NCBI GenBank assembly: GCA_029624735.1
Contig: JARSSM010000014.1
Location: 40,263-104,262, forward strand
DNA: 64,000 nucleotides
Direction of reading: 5' to 3'
From: Defluviicoccus sp.
Lineage (GTDB): Bacteria; Pseudomonadota; Alphaproteobacteria; Rhodospirillales; Defluviicoccaceae
How positions within the stretch are numbered: position 1 is the first letter of the stretch; every line of letters starts with the position of its first letter. Made by a program: the position numbers and the translations under genes. The notes under the pieces were generated by a model. That model was not told the origin of the DNA, searched no databases, and saw only the letters and a list, made by a program, of their open reading frames with translations. Shown here in pieces: positions 49,525-58,022 of the stretch.

Positions 49525-50106
49525 ATGCAGATCCCGCTGCAGATCGATTTTCAGAACATGGACCCCTCGGAATTCGTGGAGGCGCGGATCCGTGAGCGGG
49601 TCGCAAGACTCGAGCATCACGCCCCGCACGTGACCGGTTGCCACGTCACCGTCGAGGCGCCGCACCACCACCATCACAAAGGCAACGCGTACCGGATCCG
49701 GATTGTCCTCCACGTCCCCGGCCATGAGGTGGTGGTGAGCAAGGAGCCGGGCACGGCCGGCGCCCACACCGACGTCTATGTCGCCATCCGCGATGCCTTC
49801 GATTCCGCCGAGCGGCAACTCCAAGATCGCACCGCCCGTGTCCGCGGCGATGTCAAGACGCACGAGCCGCCGCTGCAGGGCACCGTCAGCCGCATGTTTG
49901 CCGACAAGGGCTATGGCTTCATCACCACCACCGACGGACGCGAGATCTACTTTCACATGAACAGCGTGGTCGAGGCCGCGTTCGATGACCTGACGGTCGG
50001 TCAGCCCGTGCGGCTCGCCATTGCCGAAGACGAAAGCGCCGAAGGCCCGCAGGCAACGACGGTGCGGCCGATCCGGCCAACGCAGATCATCCCGGACGGA
50101 CGATGA
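49525..50106 (+). CDS. Ribosome hibernation-promoting factor domain fused to a cold-shock domain
   Basis: 193 aa with two domains. Residues 1-110 resemble the HPF/RaiA (sigma-54 modulation) fold (MQIPLQIDFQNMDPSEFVEA, with a conspicuous HHHHHK stretch). Residues 125-190 are a cold-shock domain with RNP1-like KGYGFITT and RNP2-like IYFHMN. The ATG at 49525 has AGGGG 7 bases upstream. It probably binds ribosomes and RNA under stress. The pyrF start overlaps its end by 4 bases. The function of the fusion is inferred from the domains only. Confidence 0.85.
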   Translation: MQIPLQIDFQNMDPSEFVEARIRERVARLEHHAPHVTGCHVTVEAPHHHHHKGNAYRIRIVLHVPGHEVVVSKEPGTAGAHTDVYVAIRDAFDSAERQLQDRTARVRGDVKTHEPPLQGTVSRMFADKGYGFITTTDGREIYFHMNSVVEAAFDDLTVGQPVRLAIAEDESAEGPQATTVRPIRPTQIIPDGR

Positions 50107-50849
50107 CGACGCACGCCTCAAGCCTCCTCTCGCGCAAGCCGATCCCGCCCGGCGACCGCTTGATCGTAGCGCTCGACGTGCCGTCGCCCGACGAAGCGCG
50201 CGCCCTTGTCGAGCGGTTAGGCACGGCCGTGCGCTTCTACAAGGTCGGCCTTGAACTGTTCATGTCCGGCGGCGCGTTCGCGCTGATCGACTGGCTGCGC
50301 GCCCGCGGCGCCGACGTCTTCGTCGATCTCAAGTTCTTCGATGTCCCGCAAACGGTCGCGTCCGCGGTCCGCCAGCTCGAGCGGATCGGCGCCACCTTTG
50401 CCACCGTGCACGGCAACGACGCGATCCTCGCGGCCGCGGTGGCGGCGAAGGGAAACGTCCGCCTGCTCGCGGTCACGGTCCTGACCAGCCTCGATCAGGG
50501 CGATGTCGAGGCGCTCGGATTTCAGACCGACGTCGCCCGGCTGGTGCTCTCGCGGGCCAAGCGGGCACTGGCAGTGGGATGCGACGGCGTCATCTCGTCA
50601 GGATTGGAGGCGCGGGCCCTGCGCAGCACGCTCGGTGAGCGCCTCCTGATCGTCGTTCCCGGCATCCGCCCGGTGCTCAACCGGCCGAGCGATGACCAGA
50701 AGCGGACCGTCGATGTCGAGGACGCGTTTGTCGACGGTGCCGATCACATCGTCGTCGGCAGGCCGATCCGCGACGCGGCCGATCCGCATGCCGCAGCAGA
50801 AGCGATCCAAGCCCGTATCCGGGCGCTGTTCTCCGCTTTGCCGGGCTGA
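50103..50849 (+). CDS. pyrF: Orotidine 5'-phosphate decarboxylase
   Basis: Last step of UMP synthesis, 248 aa TIM barrel. Signatures are LIVALDVPSPDEA, VRFYKVGLELFMSGG and the catalytic DLKFFDVPQTV (D-K-x2-D type), with VVPGIRP near the C-terminus. An N-terminal extension of about 18 residues precedes the barrel. It overlaps the HPF-CSD gene by 4 bases (ATGA). Confidence 0.96.
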   Translation: MTTHASSLLSRKPIPPGDRLIVALDVPSPDEARALVERLGTAVRFYKVGLELFMSGGAFALIDWLRARGADVFVDLKFFDVPQTVASAVRQLERIGATFATVHGNDAILAAAVAAKGNVRLLAVTVLTSLDQGDVEALGFQTDVARLVLSRAKRALAVGCDGVISSGLEARALRSTLGERLLIVVPGIRPVLNRPSDDQKRTVDVEDAFVDGADHIVVGRPIRDAADPHAAAEAIQARIRALFSALPG

Positions 50850-50986
50850 ACTGCTCCGCGCATTTGCAGGATTGCAACGGCTGCGGGTGGTTTCCGGCGC
50901 CGGCACCAATCCCCCTACCGTCCACGCGGTATCTGCCTTAATCTCCGCGGTTCTGCAAGGCACTGCGTCGGTAACCGGATGCGCCC

Positions 50987-52492
50987 ATGGCGAGCAAGCG
51001 AAACCAGGAGTGTTCCCTTCTGTACCAAGTCAACACGCGCGTTTGGCTCAACGACCTTGCGGGCGAAATGGGCCGCCCGGCGACGCTCGATGACATTCCC
51101 GATGCGGCACTTGACCGCATTGCCGCGCTCGGCTTCAAGTGGGTTTGGCTGCTGGGCGTCTGGCGCTTAGGCGAGCGCGGCCGGCAGATCTCCCGCGCGC
51201 GCAACGACTGGCGTGCCGAGTTCAAGCATATCCTGCCCGACCTGACCGACCAGGACATCTCCGGCTCCTGCTTCGCGATCACCGGCTATACGGTCGGGCC
51301 GACCCTGGGCGGAACGGCGGCGCTGGGGCGGTTGCGGCGGCGCCTGCGGGCACGCAACCTCAGGCTGATTCTCGACTTTGTTCCGAATCACACGGCGCTC
51401 GATCATCCCTGGATCACCGACCGACCGCACTTCTATGTCACCGGGACCGAAGCCGACCTTGCCCGCGAACCGCACAACTATTGCCACGTCGATACCCGTG
51501 ACGGTCTGCGCGTGATCGCACACGGCCGCGATCCCTACTTCCCCGGCTGGCCCGATACGGCGCAGCTCAACTACGGCGAAGTGGCGGTCCAAGAGGCGAT
51601 GCGCCAGGAACTGGTGAACGTCGCTGGCATCTGCGACGGCGTCCGCTGCGACATGGCGATGCTGATGCTGCCCGAGGTGTACCGGCGCACCTGGAACATC
51701 GACATCGAGCCGTTCTGGCCCGAGGCGATCCGCCGCATCCGTCTCGACCAGCCGGATTTCGTCTTTATCGCCGAGGTCTATTGGGATCTCGAATGGACGC
51801 TGCTGCAGCAGGGTTTCGACTATACCTACGACAAGCGCCTTTACGATCGCCTGCGCGGCCAAAACGCCTTGAGCGTCAAGGAGCACCTCTCCGCCGATCA
51901 AGACTTCCAACGAAAGCAGGTGCGATTCCTCGAGAACCACGACGAGCCGCGGGCGGCCGCCGCCTTCCCGCCCAGCGTCCATGAAGCGGCCGCGGTGCTG
52001 ACATACCTGTCGCCCGGGTTACGTTTTTTCCATCAGGGCCAGATGGAAGGACGCAAGACCCATATCCCGATGCACCTGTGCCGGGCGCCGGCCGAGGCGA
52101 TCGATACGGCAGTGCGCAGCTTCTACCAACGGCTGTTGAAGGTGCTCCGCCTGCCGACTGTCCGCAGCGGTGACTGGACGCTGCTGACGCCCGCCCCGAC
52201 GGACCAACAAGATGATGACACCGCAAGCGATCGCGACATCATCGCGTCCGTGTGGTCGTTCGAGAAGCGGAACCGGGTCCTTGTGATCGTCAACTATACA
52301 CCGGAACCAGTCTCCGCCCGTCTCAAGCTGCCGTTCCCGGATCTCCGGCGGCAGAAGGTGCGCCTGCGCGACCTGATGGGAACCACGAAAAGCGAAGACT
52401 CGGGCGATGCGCTGCTGAAGACCGGCCTTGCTCTCGATCTGCCCCCGTGGGGCTATCGGGTGGTGGAACTGTCACTGGTGGCGGCTTCCTGA
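50987..52492 (+). CDS. GH13 alpha-amylase family protein
   Basis: 501 aa without a signal peptide, so presumably cytosolic. The four GH13 regions are visible: LILDFVPNHTA, GVRCDMAML (nucleophile Asp), FIAEVYW (acid/base Glu) and FLENHDEPRA (transition-state Asp). The C-terminal beta domain ends PWGYRVVEL. Substrate could be maltodextrin, glycogen or trehalose-like glucans; nothing nearby decides. The ATG at 50987 lacks a strong ribosome-binding site. The 137-base gap to pyrF contains no gene. Confidence 0.88.
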   Translation: MASKRNQECSLLYQVNTRVWLNDLAGEMGRPATLDDIPDAALDRIAALGFKWVWLLGVWRLGERGRQISRARNDWRAEFKHILPDLTDQDISGSCFAITGYTVGPTLGGTAALGRLRRRLRARNLRLILDFVPNHTALDHPWITDRPHFYVTGTEADLAREPHNYCHVDTRDGLRVIAHGRDPYFPGWPDTAQLNYGEVAVQEAMRQELVNVAGICDGVRCDMAMLMLPEVYRRTWNIDIEPFWPEAIRRIRLDQPDFVFIAEVYWDLEWTLLQQGFDYTYDKRLYDRLRGQNALSVKEHLSADQDFQRKQVRFLENHDEPRAAAAFPPSVHEAAAVLTYLSPGLRFFHQGQMEGRKTHIPMHLCRAPAEAIDTAVRSFYQRLLKVLRLPTVRSGDWTLLTPAPTDQQDDDTASDRDIIASVWSFEKRNRVLVIVNYTPEPVSARLKLPFPDLRRQKVRLRDLMGTTKSEDSGDALLKTGLALDLPPWGYRVVELSLVAAS

Positions 52493-52573
52493 GCGCACGT
52501 CAGCGCTGGGCGTCAACGGAAACGTTACGAAGGGGCTGTAGAGTCGGCTGTTACCAATGCCTTCGAGGTGCCG

Positions 52574-52762
52574 ATGTCGCCCGACAAAGCCTACGAGATG
52601 GGCTTCCGCCATATCGCCGATCTGGCCGAGATGAGCCGGATCGCCGATTTGATCGAAGATGAGTGCCTTTCCTCCTACGCGCTGGAGCTGATGCAGGCAT
52701 GGCGGGCCGGCGCCATGGCTGCCCGCGCCATGGTCGAGAAAGAAGAAGCGACCCTGCAGTAG
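52574..52762 (+). CDS. Hypothetical 62-residue helical protein
   Basis: ATG at 52574 with GAGG 5 bases upstream. The product begins MSPDKAYEMGFRHIADLAEM, then SRIADLIEDECLSSYALELM and a C-terminal helix AWRAGAMAARAMVEKEEA. It is charged, predicted all-helical, with one cysteine and no membrane segment. The family is not recognised. It lies 81 bases after the GH13 gene. Confidence 0.6.
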   Translation: MSPDKAYEMGFRHIADLAEMSRIADLIEDECLSSYALELMQAWRAGAMAARAMVEKEEATLQ

Positions 52763-52780
52763 GCCGCCAAGCGTGACGCC

Positions 52781-53128
52781 TCAGAACCAGCCGTAGCGCA
52801 TTCCGGGAATGCGGCAGCCACTCCGGCTGCGGATGTCGGTGATGCCGCACTGCGCCGTGAGCGCGATGGTCAGGCGTCCCTCGCTGCACTGCTGCGGCCG
52901 GCCATAGAAGCGATAGCCCGATATCGGCTGGAGTTCCTGCGGCAGAGTGTCATTGTCGTTCCAGCGATCGATGTCCCAGGAAACGTCCTGCATGTCCTTG
53001 AGTGAGAGGCCATAGTTTTGCAGCGCCTGGTCAACGATAGGCGCGCAGACATCGGCCGGACTGTCAGGAGGAACACCAAACTGCATGCCGATCCCCAGGA
53101 CGAGGCCGGCCGCCAAGGTTATTATCAT
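52781..53128 (-). CDS. Hypothetical secreted protein with four cysteines
   Basis: 115 aa beginning MIITLAAGLVLGIGMQFGVP, which resembles a short signal peptide or signal anchor. The remainder has four cysteines that could form two disulfides and ends CRIPGMRYGWF. A good AGGGTGG stretch precedes the ATG at 53128. No family recognised. It converges on the small ORF at 52574, with 18 bases between the stops. Confidence 0.65.
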   Translation of the reverse strand: MIITLAAGLVLGIGMQFGVPPDSPADVCAPIVDQALQNYGLSLKDMQDVSWDIDRWNDNDTLPQELQPISGYRFYGRPQQCSEGRLTIALTAQCGITDIRSRSGCRIPGMRYGWF

Positions 53129-53250
53129 GCCACCCTTCCAAGTCTCTCTCTGCCCCGCGTTCGGCGCCGGGGGCGCGAAGGTGCCGGGCAGGAGCCTGAT
53201 CGTCCGTCATGTGGCCACCTGCCCTTACCCATCACGCGTCGAAGCGGGCG

Positions 53251-53649
53251 TCAGTTGTTCTTTGCACCTTGCTTCACCCAATCGCGGATGATGTCCTGCT
53301 GCGCCCGCAGAAGCGGCCGCTGATTGTGCGGCATGCGCAGGCTGGCGCTCGCACGCCCTTCGATCAGGACATTCAGGTTGCTTACCAAAGGGTCTCCCGG
53401 GACGATGATCGGCCCGTGCTTGGTGCCCTTCATCAAGCCTTCGTATGAGGACAGATCCAGGCCGCTGGCCTTCAACCCGTCGCCATCCTGCTGGTGGCAG
53501 GAGACACAGCGGCTCTGCAGAATCGGCTCGACATCGAGTCGGTAGCTCACTTCCTCGGCGGCCGAGGCCATTCCCCCGAACGTGACGGCGAGACCGGTGG
53601 CGAAGCAAAGCGCGGCTGTCGCCGCGGCGGGCTTTTTCATTGTGATCAT
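53251..53649 (-). CDS. Monohaem c-type cytochrome domain protein
   Basis: Periplasmic protein of 132 aa with a signal peptide (KKPAAATAALCFATGLAVTF) and one haem-binding motif CVSCH in PILQSRCVSCHQQDGDG. The probable distal ligand is the Met in SLRMPH. It resembles the planctomycete-type cytochrome c domain (PSD1-linked) that can act as a redox or structural module. Start chosen at the ATG at 53649; another in-frame ATG (53640) is possible. 114 bases after the aldolase/dehydrogenase gene on the same strand. Confidence 0.8.
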   Translation of the reverse strand: MITMKKPAAATAALCFATGLAVTFGGMASAAEEVSYRLDVEPILQSRCVSCHQQDGDGLKASGLDLSSYEGLMKGTKHGPIIVPGDPLVSNLNVLIEGRASASLRMPHNQRPLLRAQQDIIRDWVKQGAKNN

Positions 53650-53763
53650 GTTCCAATGCCCCATTTTCTTGAAATCGATCAGCGGTACCGACCGCTCGAC
53701 GGTTGAGTCTAGCACCGGCGCCGCCTTTTCCAAACGGCGATCAAGCACGGCCATCCGTTCCGG

Positions 53764-55863
53764 TCAGCGCAGCGCGGCAGCGATGTTGCCGCCGTCGACG
53801 GTCAGGATCGCGGCTGTGGTGCTGCTCGCGCGGGCAAGGCTGACGAACGCCTGGGCAACGTCGTCTGCCACGACCTCCCGGCCCAGCAGATTGCCTTGCA
53901 TGTACTCCTCCGGGCTTACGCCACGCGCCTCCGCCCGTTCGGCGATCATGGTGCCGGTCAAGAGCCCGCTGCGCACGCGATCGGCGTTGACCGCGCAGGC
54001 GCGGATGCCGTCCCGGCCGTAATCGACAGCATACTGACGCATCAGCGCCAGGGTCGCCGCCTTCGGCAAGCCGTAGGGGCCAAAGTCCGGGCCGGGATTG
54101 ATTGCTTGCTTGGAGACGTTGAACAGCAGGCAACCGCCGGTCCCTTGCGCCAGCATGACGCGAACGGCAGCGCGGGCTACGAACTGATGCGCCCAGAAGT
54201 TGAGCTCGAAGCTCTGCCGCAGCACCTGCTCTTCAACCTCGCCGATCCGACCCTGCCAGGCGGCACCAGCGTTGGAGACGACGATATCGACCCCGCCGTA
54301 GGCAGCCGCGATCTTGTTGAAAGCGTTCTGAATCGCCTCCGGCCGGGTGACGTCGTAAACCAGCCCGAGCACACCGAGCTTGCGGGCGCAGGCTTCGACC
54401 GCGGCTTCATCAACATCGATGATGACAACCTCGGCCCCTTCGGCACGGAACGCGTGCGCGGTCGCGGCGCCGATCCCCGAAGCGCCGCCGGTAACGACGA
54501 CGACGTGGCGCGCGAGGGGACGTTCGGCGGCCTTGCCGAGCTTTGCCTGCTCCAGCGACCAGTATTCGATGTCGAACACATCGGCTTCGTCGATCACCTC
54601 AAAGCGCCCGAGCGTCTCGGCCGCGGTGATAACGTCGATGTTGGTCTCGGCGAGGTCGGCCGCGATGCGGGCTTCCGCGCGCGTGGCACCGAGACCGAAC
54701 AGCCCCAGGCCCGGGACCATGATCACGCGCGGCGCCGGATCGAGTGGCTTCTTGGTGCCGGCATATCGGGCGTTGTTGCGTTCGAAATAGGCCTGGTAAT
54801 CGGCACGATAGGCCTGCATCGCCGCCCGAGCGCCGGTCACGAAATCATCGAAGGCAGCCGTGTCGGCCGCGGGCGTCAGCAGCGGCTTTGGCTTGATGCG
54901 GATGACGTGATCCGGTGTCGCGGTTCCCTGTTGGCTGTAGCGTTCGAGCTCATTGCCGGCAACGAAGTCGAGAATTGCCGGCGACGAGCGGAACTCGAGG
55001 ATCGGGCGGCTGAAGGTCCCGTCCGGCCGTTTGAGCGCGGCGAGCCCGCGCAGGACCGGCGCAACCTGGCTCACGGGCGCGCTCCGCTCCGGCAGCCGGA
55101 TCGGATGAAACGACTTGGGCCGGGTCCGGCCGACGGCTTTGGGGAGGTGCAGCCCCGCGACCGACATCCGCGCCGCTTCGGCAACGCGGCCCTCCGCCAG
55201 CGTTACCTTGTCGATCATCCGCTCATAGGCCTCGCGGGCGGTCGCCCCGAACGTGAAGATGCCGTGCTTGAGAAGGATCATCCCCTCGACGTTCGGGTTC
55301 TCGGCAAAGACCGCGGCCGCCTTCTTGGCCAGCGCGAACCCAGGCATGATGTAGGGCACGAGCGCCATCCGCTCCCCAAACAGCTCGCGGCAGAGCACTT
55401 GCCCGTTCGGCTGGTCGGTGAGCGCGAGAACGGCATTGGCGTGGGTGTGGTCGATATACTTGTGCGGCAGGAAGGCGTGCAGCAGCGTTTCGACCGAAGG
55501 GTTGGGCGCGCCCGGATCGAGCAGGTTGGCGCGCTGGATGCGCACCATCTCCTCGTCACTTAAGGTCTCGACGTTGACGAGTTGCTGCAACGGCTTCAAG
55601 CGCACCGCCGGCAGGCCTGCGGGCTCGATCGAGGCCATGTCCCAGCCGGAGCCCTTGACGCACAGCACCTCCGCTTCCTCGCCGACGAGGTCGTTCATCA
55701 CCGTCTTGACCGAGGTGTTGCCGCCGCCATGGATGACCAGCCTCGGTTCGGCACCGAGAAGCCTGCTTGAGTAGACGCGCAGTGCCAGGTCCAACGGCGC
55801 ACCCTGCTTGGTGTAGCGCTCGATTGCCGCTTCCGCATCCCGGTCTGCCCACCGGCTTTCCAT
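53764..55863 (-). CDS. Bifunctional class II aldolase / short-chain dehydrogenase
   Basis: 699 aa fusion. The N-terminal 400 residues are a class II aldolase with HGGGNTSVK, the metal histidines in DHTHANAVLAL and LLKHGIFTFG. The C-terminal 260 residues are an SDR with VVTGGASGIGAATAHAF, SNAG and YGLPK (YxxxK). The best-known relatives are rhamnulose-1-phosphate aldolase/lactaldehyde dehydrogenases, but no rhamnose transport or isomerase gene is nearby, so the sugar is uncertain. The ATG at 55863 has AAGGG 7 bases upstream and is preferred to a GTG at 55869. Confidence 0.9.
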   Translation of the reverse strand: MESRWADRDAEAAIERYTKQGAPLDLALRVYSSRLLGAEPRLVIHGGGNTSVKTVMNDLVGEEAEVLCVKGSGWDMASIEPAGLPAVRLKPLQQLVNVETLSDEEMVRIQRANLLDPGAPNPSVETLLHAFLPHKYIDHTHANAVLALTDQPNGQVLCRELFGERMALVPYIMPGFALAKKAAAVFAENPNVEGMILLKHGIFTFGATAREAYERMIDKVTLAEGRVAEAARMSVAGLHLPKAVGRTRPKSFHPIRLPERSAPVSQVAPVLRGLAALKRPDGTFSRPILEFRSSPAILDFVAGNELERYSQQGTATPDHVIRIKPKPLLTPAADTAAFDDFVTGARAAMQAYRADYQAYFERNNARYAGTKKPLDPAPRVIMVPGLGLFGLGATRAEARIAADLAETNIDVITAAETLGRFEVIDEADVFDIEYWSLEQAKLGKAAERPLARHVVVVTGGASGIGAATAHAFRAEGAEVVIIDVDEAAVEACARKLGVLGLVYDVTRPEAIQNAFNKIAAAYGGVDIVVSNAGAAWQGRIGEVEEQVLRQSFELNFWAHQFVARAAVRVMLAQGTGGCLLFNVSKQAINPGPDFGPYGLPKAATLALMRQYAVDYGRDGIRACAVNADRVRSGLLTGTMIAERAEARGVSPEEYMQGNLLGREVVADDVAQAFVSLARASSTTAAILTVDGGNIAAALR

Positions 55864-56189
55864 CGGCACGCCCTTTCCCGCAGTTCCCGTGGCGAGGGAT
55901 GAGCTACTCCCTGCAACTCATATTTATATCGGGAGTGCCGGCCATCCTTAAAGCCAATCGGCCACGCGCCCGTTCTGGGGTTCGTGGCGGCCGCGCGTAT
56001 TTGCTTTAACGCGCGCCATCAATTTGCTTTGATCCCGCTCTACAACGTCGAGCGGGGCGCGCAGCTGGCACGGGGAGCGCAGCTGGACTTCGGTCGACGA
56101 TCCCAGCGAGGAACTCTTCCGGCCGCGACCGGTTCTCGGAACTGCGGCCCTGAACCCCCCTTAGCTATGGATTCGGAGGATATCAGCAA
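55864..56189. other. Gene-free intergenic region between aldolase/SDR (minus) and aqpZ (plus)
   Basis: 326 bases between divergent genes. I see a 6-base inverted repeat ACTCCC...GGGAGT enclosing an AT-rich stretch (around 55910-55940) and GCGCGT-N10-ACGCGC near 55993-56014. The minus strand has TATAAA near 55926 with only a weak -35. No ORF, RNA gene or strong promoter could be supported. Confidence 0.5.
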
Positions 56190-56894
56190 ATGCCGTTGAG
56201 CAATCGCTTCGTCGCCGAGTTTCTCGGCACCTTCTGGCTCGTCTTCGGCGGCTGCGGCAGTGCCGTGCTTGCAGCCGCGTTTCCGGAACTCGGCATCGGC
56301 TTTGTCGGCGTTTCGCTGGCGTTCGGCCTGACCGTGCTGACAATGGCCTATGCCGTCGGCCACATTTCCGGCGGCCACTTCAACCCGGCGGTGACGCTGG
56401 GTCTGTGGACGGGCGGCCGTTTTCCCGCCAGTGAGATCATCCCTTATTGGATTGCCCAGGTGCTGGGTGCAGTGGCCGCCGGGGCAGTCTTGTACATCAT
56501 CGCCAGCGGCGCGCCGGGCTTCGACGTAGCCGGTGGCTTCGCTTCGAACGGCTTCGCCGAGCATTCGCCTGGCAAGTACTCCCTGCATGCGGCCCTGCTG
56601 GCCGAGGTCGTGCTGACGATGTTCTTCCTGCTGATCATTCTGGGATCGACCGATGGCCGGGCGCCGGCGGGCTTTGCCCCGATCGCGATCGGCCTGGCAC
56701 TGACGCTGATCCACCTCATCAGCATCCCGGTGACCAACACCTCGGTCAATCCGGCCCGCAGCACCGGCCCGGCACTGTTCGTCGGCGGCTGGGCACTGGC
56801 ACAGCTGTGGCTGTTCTGGGTTGCGCCGCTGATCGGCGGTGCCGTCGGTGGCTTCCTCTATCGCTGGCTTGGCGGCTCCGGCGCGAACAAGTAA
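56190..56894 (+). CDS. aqpZ: Aquaporin Z
   Basis: Six-helix water channel of the inner membrane, 234 aa. The two NPA motifs are [13 protein letters not shown] and [16 protein letters not shown]. The selectivity filter is of the water-specific type (His and Arg positions present). GGAGG precedes the ATG at 56190. Convergent with the lipid A deacylase-like gene. Confidence 0.95.
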   Translation: MPLSNRFVAEFLGTFWLVFGGCGSAVLAAAFPELGIGFVGVSLAFGLTVLTMAYAVGHISGGHFNPAVTLGLWTGGRFPASEIIPYWIAQVLGAVAAGAVLYIIASGAPGFDVAGGFASNGFAEHSPGKYSLHAALLAEVVLTMFFLLIILGSTDGRAPAGFAPIAIGLALTLIHLISIPVTNTSVNPARSTGPALFVGGWALAQLWLFWVAPLIGGAVGGFLYRWLGGSGANK

Positions 56895-56908
56895 GGCCTG
56901 CCTCCGCT

Positions 56909-56950
56909 CCGGAACGGTCGCGACGTCGCATGTCGTCCCGACCGTTCCGG
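56909..56950. terminator. Long inverted repeat between convergent aqpZ and lipid A deacylase-like gene
   Basis: CCGGAACGGTCG (56909-56920) and CGACCGTTCCGG (56939-56950) form a perfect 12-base stem with an 18-base loop, flanked by CCTCCGC and GCGGAGG that extend the pairing. It lies 15 bases after the aqpZ stop and 23 bases from the opposing stop. Position suggests a bidirectional transcription end, although no T-run follows. Confidence 0.45.
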
Positions 56951-56972
56951 TCGTCGCTGGCGGAGGAAACGA

Positions 56973-57644
56973 TCACAAAGAGAAGGGGAAGGCGGCGATC
57001 AAATAGAGTTCCTCGACGCCACCGTTATCCTCGTAGATGCCGGCATTCGAGATGTGGGCGAAGCTGATGCCGAGGCGGACGCCGTTGTCAAACATGTAGG
57101 TCAGGCCGGCGCCGATGCGAAACTGGAACACGCCGCCGAGATCGGACGAGTCGCCCTGGTGGTAGGCGCCGATCGCGGCCTGCGGCGTCAGGACGAAATC
57201 ACCAAATTTGACATCCATGTAGATGCCGCCGTAGCCGTAGACGCCGCCATCGGCGTTGAAGACTGCACCTACGGCCGGCCCGATGAAGCCAAGCTTGTCG
57301 CCGATCCTGAGTTCGACACTGCCGCCCAGGGAGCGCTTGGATCCTGCTTCCTCGGTCAGCAAATCGTAGATGCCGACACCGATCTCGATGTAGTGCCGGT
57401 CATTCCCGAGCAGCTGGACGCCGCCAAAATCATGAAAGACTTCCGCAGCCGGCGCAGCCTCCGTGGGTTCGGCCACGGTCGAATTGGCGGCGAGGACGAC
57501 GGCAGGATCAGCCTCGAAGGTGCTTTCGGCAGCAGGGGTGACCGCATCGCCCTCAGGCAGGGCAGGCTCTTCGGCCCGCAGCTCAGAGACAGAAACAAAC
57601 GTGCAAACCAAACCGACGGAGCCCGCGAGCAGCAATGACTTCAT
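56973..57644 (-). CDS. PagL-like lipid A 3-O-deacylase (acyloxyacyl hydrolase family)
   Basis: Outer-membrane beta-barrel, 223 aa. A signal peptide (KSLLLAGSVGLVCTFVSVSE) is followed by an Ala/Pro/Glu-rich linker of about 50 residues and then the barrel. The catalytic signature SFAHISNAG (His-Ser-Asn) is near the C-terminus, with a following Glu (GGVEEL). The final residue after FPFS is Leu rather than the usual aromatic. ATG at 57644 with GGAG 6 bases upstream. It likely trims lipid A acyl chains, which alters envelope properties. The site at 57895-57910 suggests CRP/FNR-family control. Confidence 0.78.
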   Translation of the reverse strand: MKSLLLAGSVGLVCTFVSVSELRAEEPALPEGDAVTPAAESTFEADPAVVLAANSTVAEPTEAAPAAEVFHDFGGVQLLGNDRHYIEIGVGIYDLLTEEAGSKRSLGGSVELRIGDKLGFIGPAVGAVFNADGGVYGYGGIYMDVKFGDFVLTPQAAIGAYHQGDSSDLGGVFQFRIGAGLTYMFDNGVRLGISFAHISNAGIYEDNGGVEELYLIAAFPFSL

Positions 57645-57867
57645 TTTTTTCTCCGCTTCTACGACAGAACCTGTCACGCAACTGGTCTGCGAAGCGGGGA
57701 GAGCGATCGTCGCGATTGCGTCTGATCGGCCCTTGTTAAGGATCTTCCGGCGACGGTGGCAGCTGGACGGCCTCCCTGAAGGAACCTATGCGAGAGGCTC
57801 CCTCCCTCCGATCCGACTGTCCGCCGACGTCCTCGCTTGCTACCTTGGCGTGCCTTCTACGAAAATT

Positions 57868-57910
57868 ATTCTAAAAAGGAGCACGCTCGGGCGCTGTGAC
57901 GAGAATCACA
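57868..57910 (-). promoter_or_regulatory. CRP/FNR-family class II promoter upstream of the PagL-like gene
   Basis: TGTGA-CGAGAA-TCACA (57895-57910) is a perfect CRP-type palindrome. On the minus strand the -10-like TAGAAT (57873-57868) predicts a start at 57861, placing the centre of the palindrome at exactly -41.5. The -35 region is poor, as expected for an activator-dependent promoter. The leader to the 57644 ATG is about 217 bases. The rest of 57645-58022 has no gene. Confidence 0.6.
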
Positions 57911-58022
57911 CGTAAGACACGATTCCGGTCTTCGAAAACCCCCCTCACTTGTATCGAGAAGATCCCGGCAACGTTCAGGCTCACTACGCGCCTGTTGCCG
58001 ACCGCGAGCGCGGGAGCCTCGC

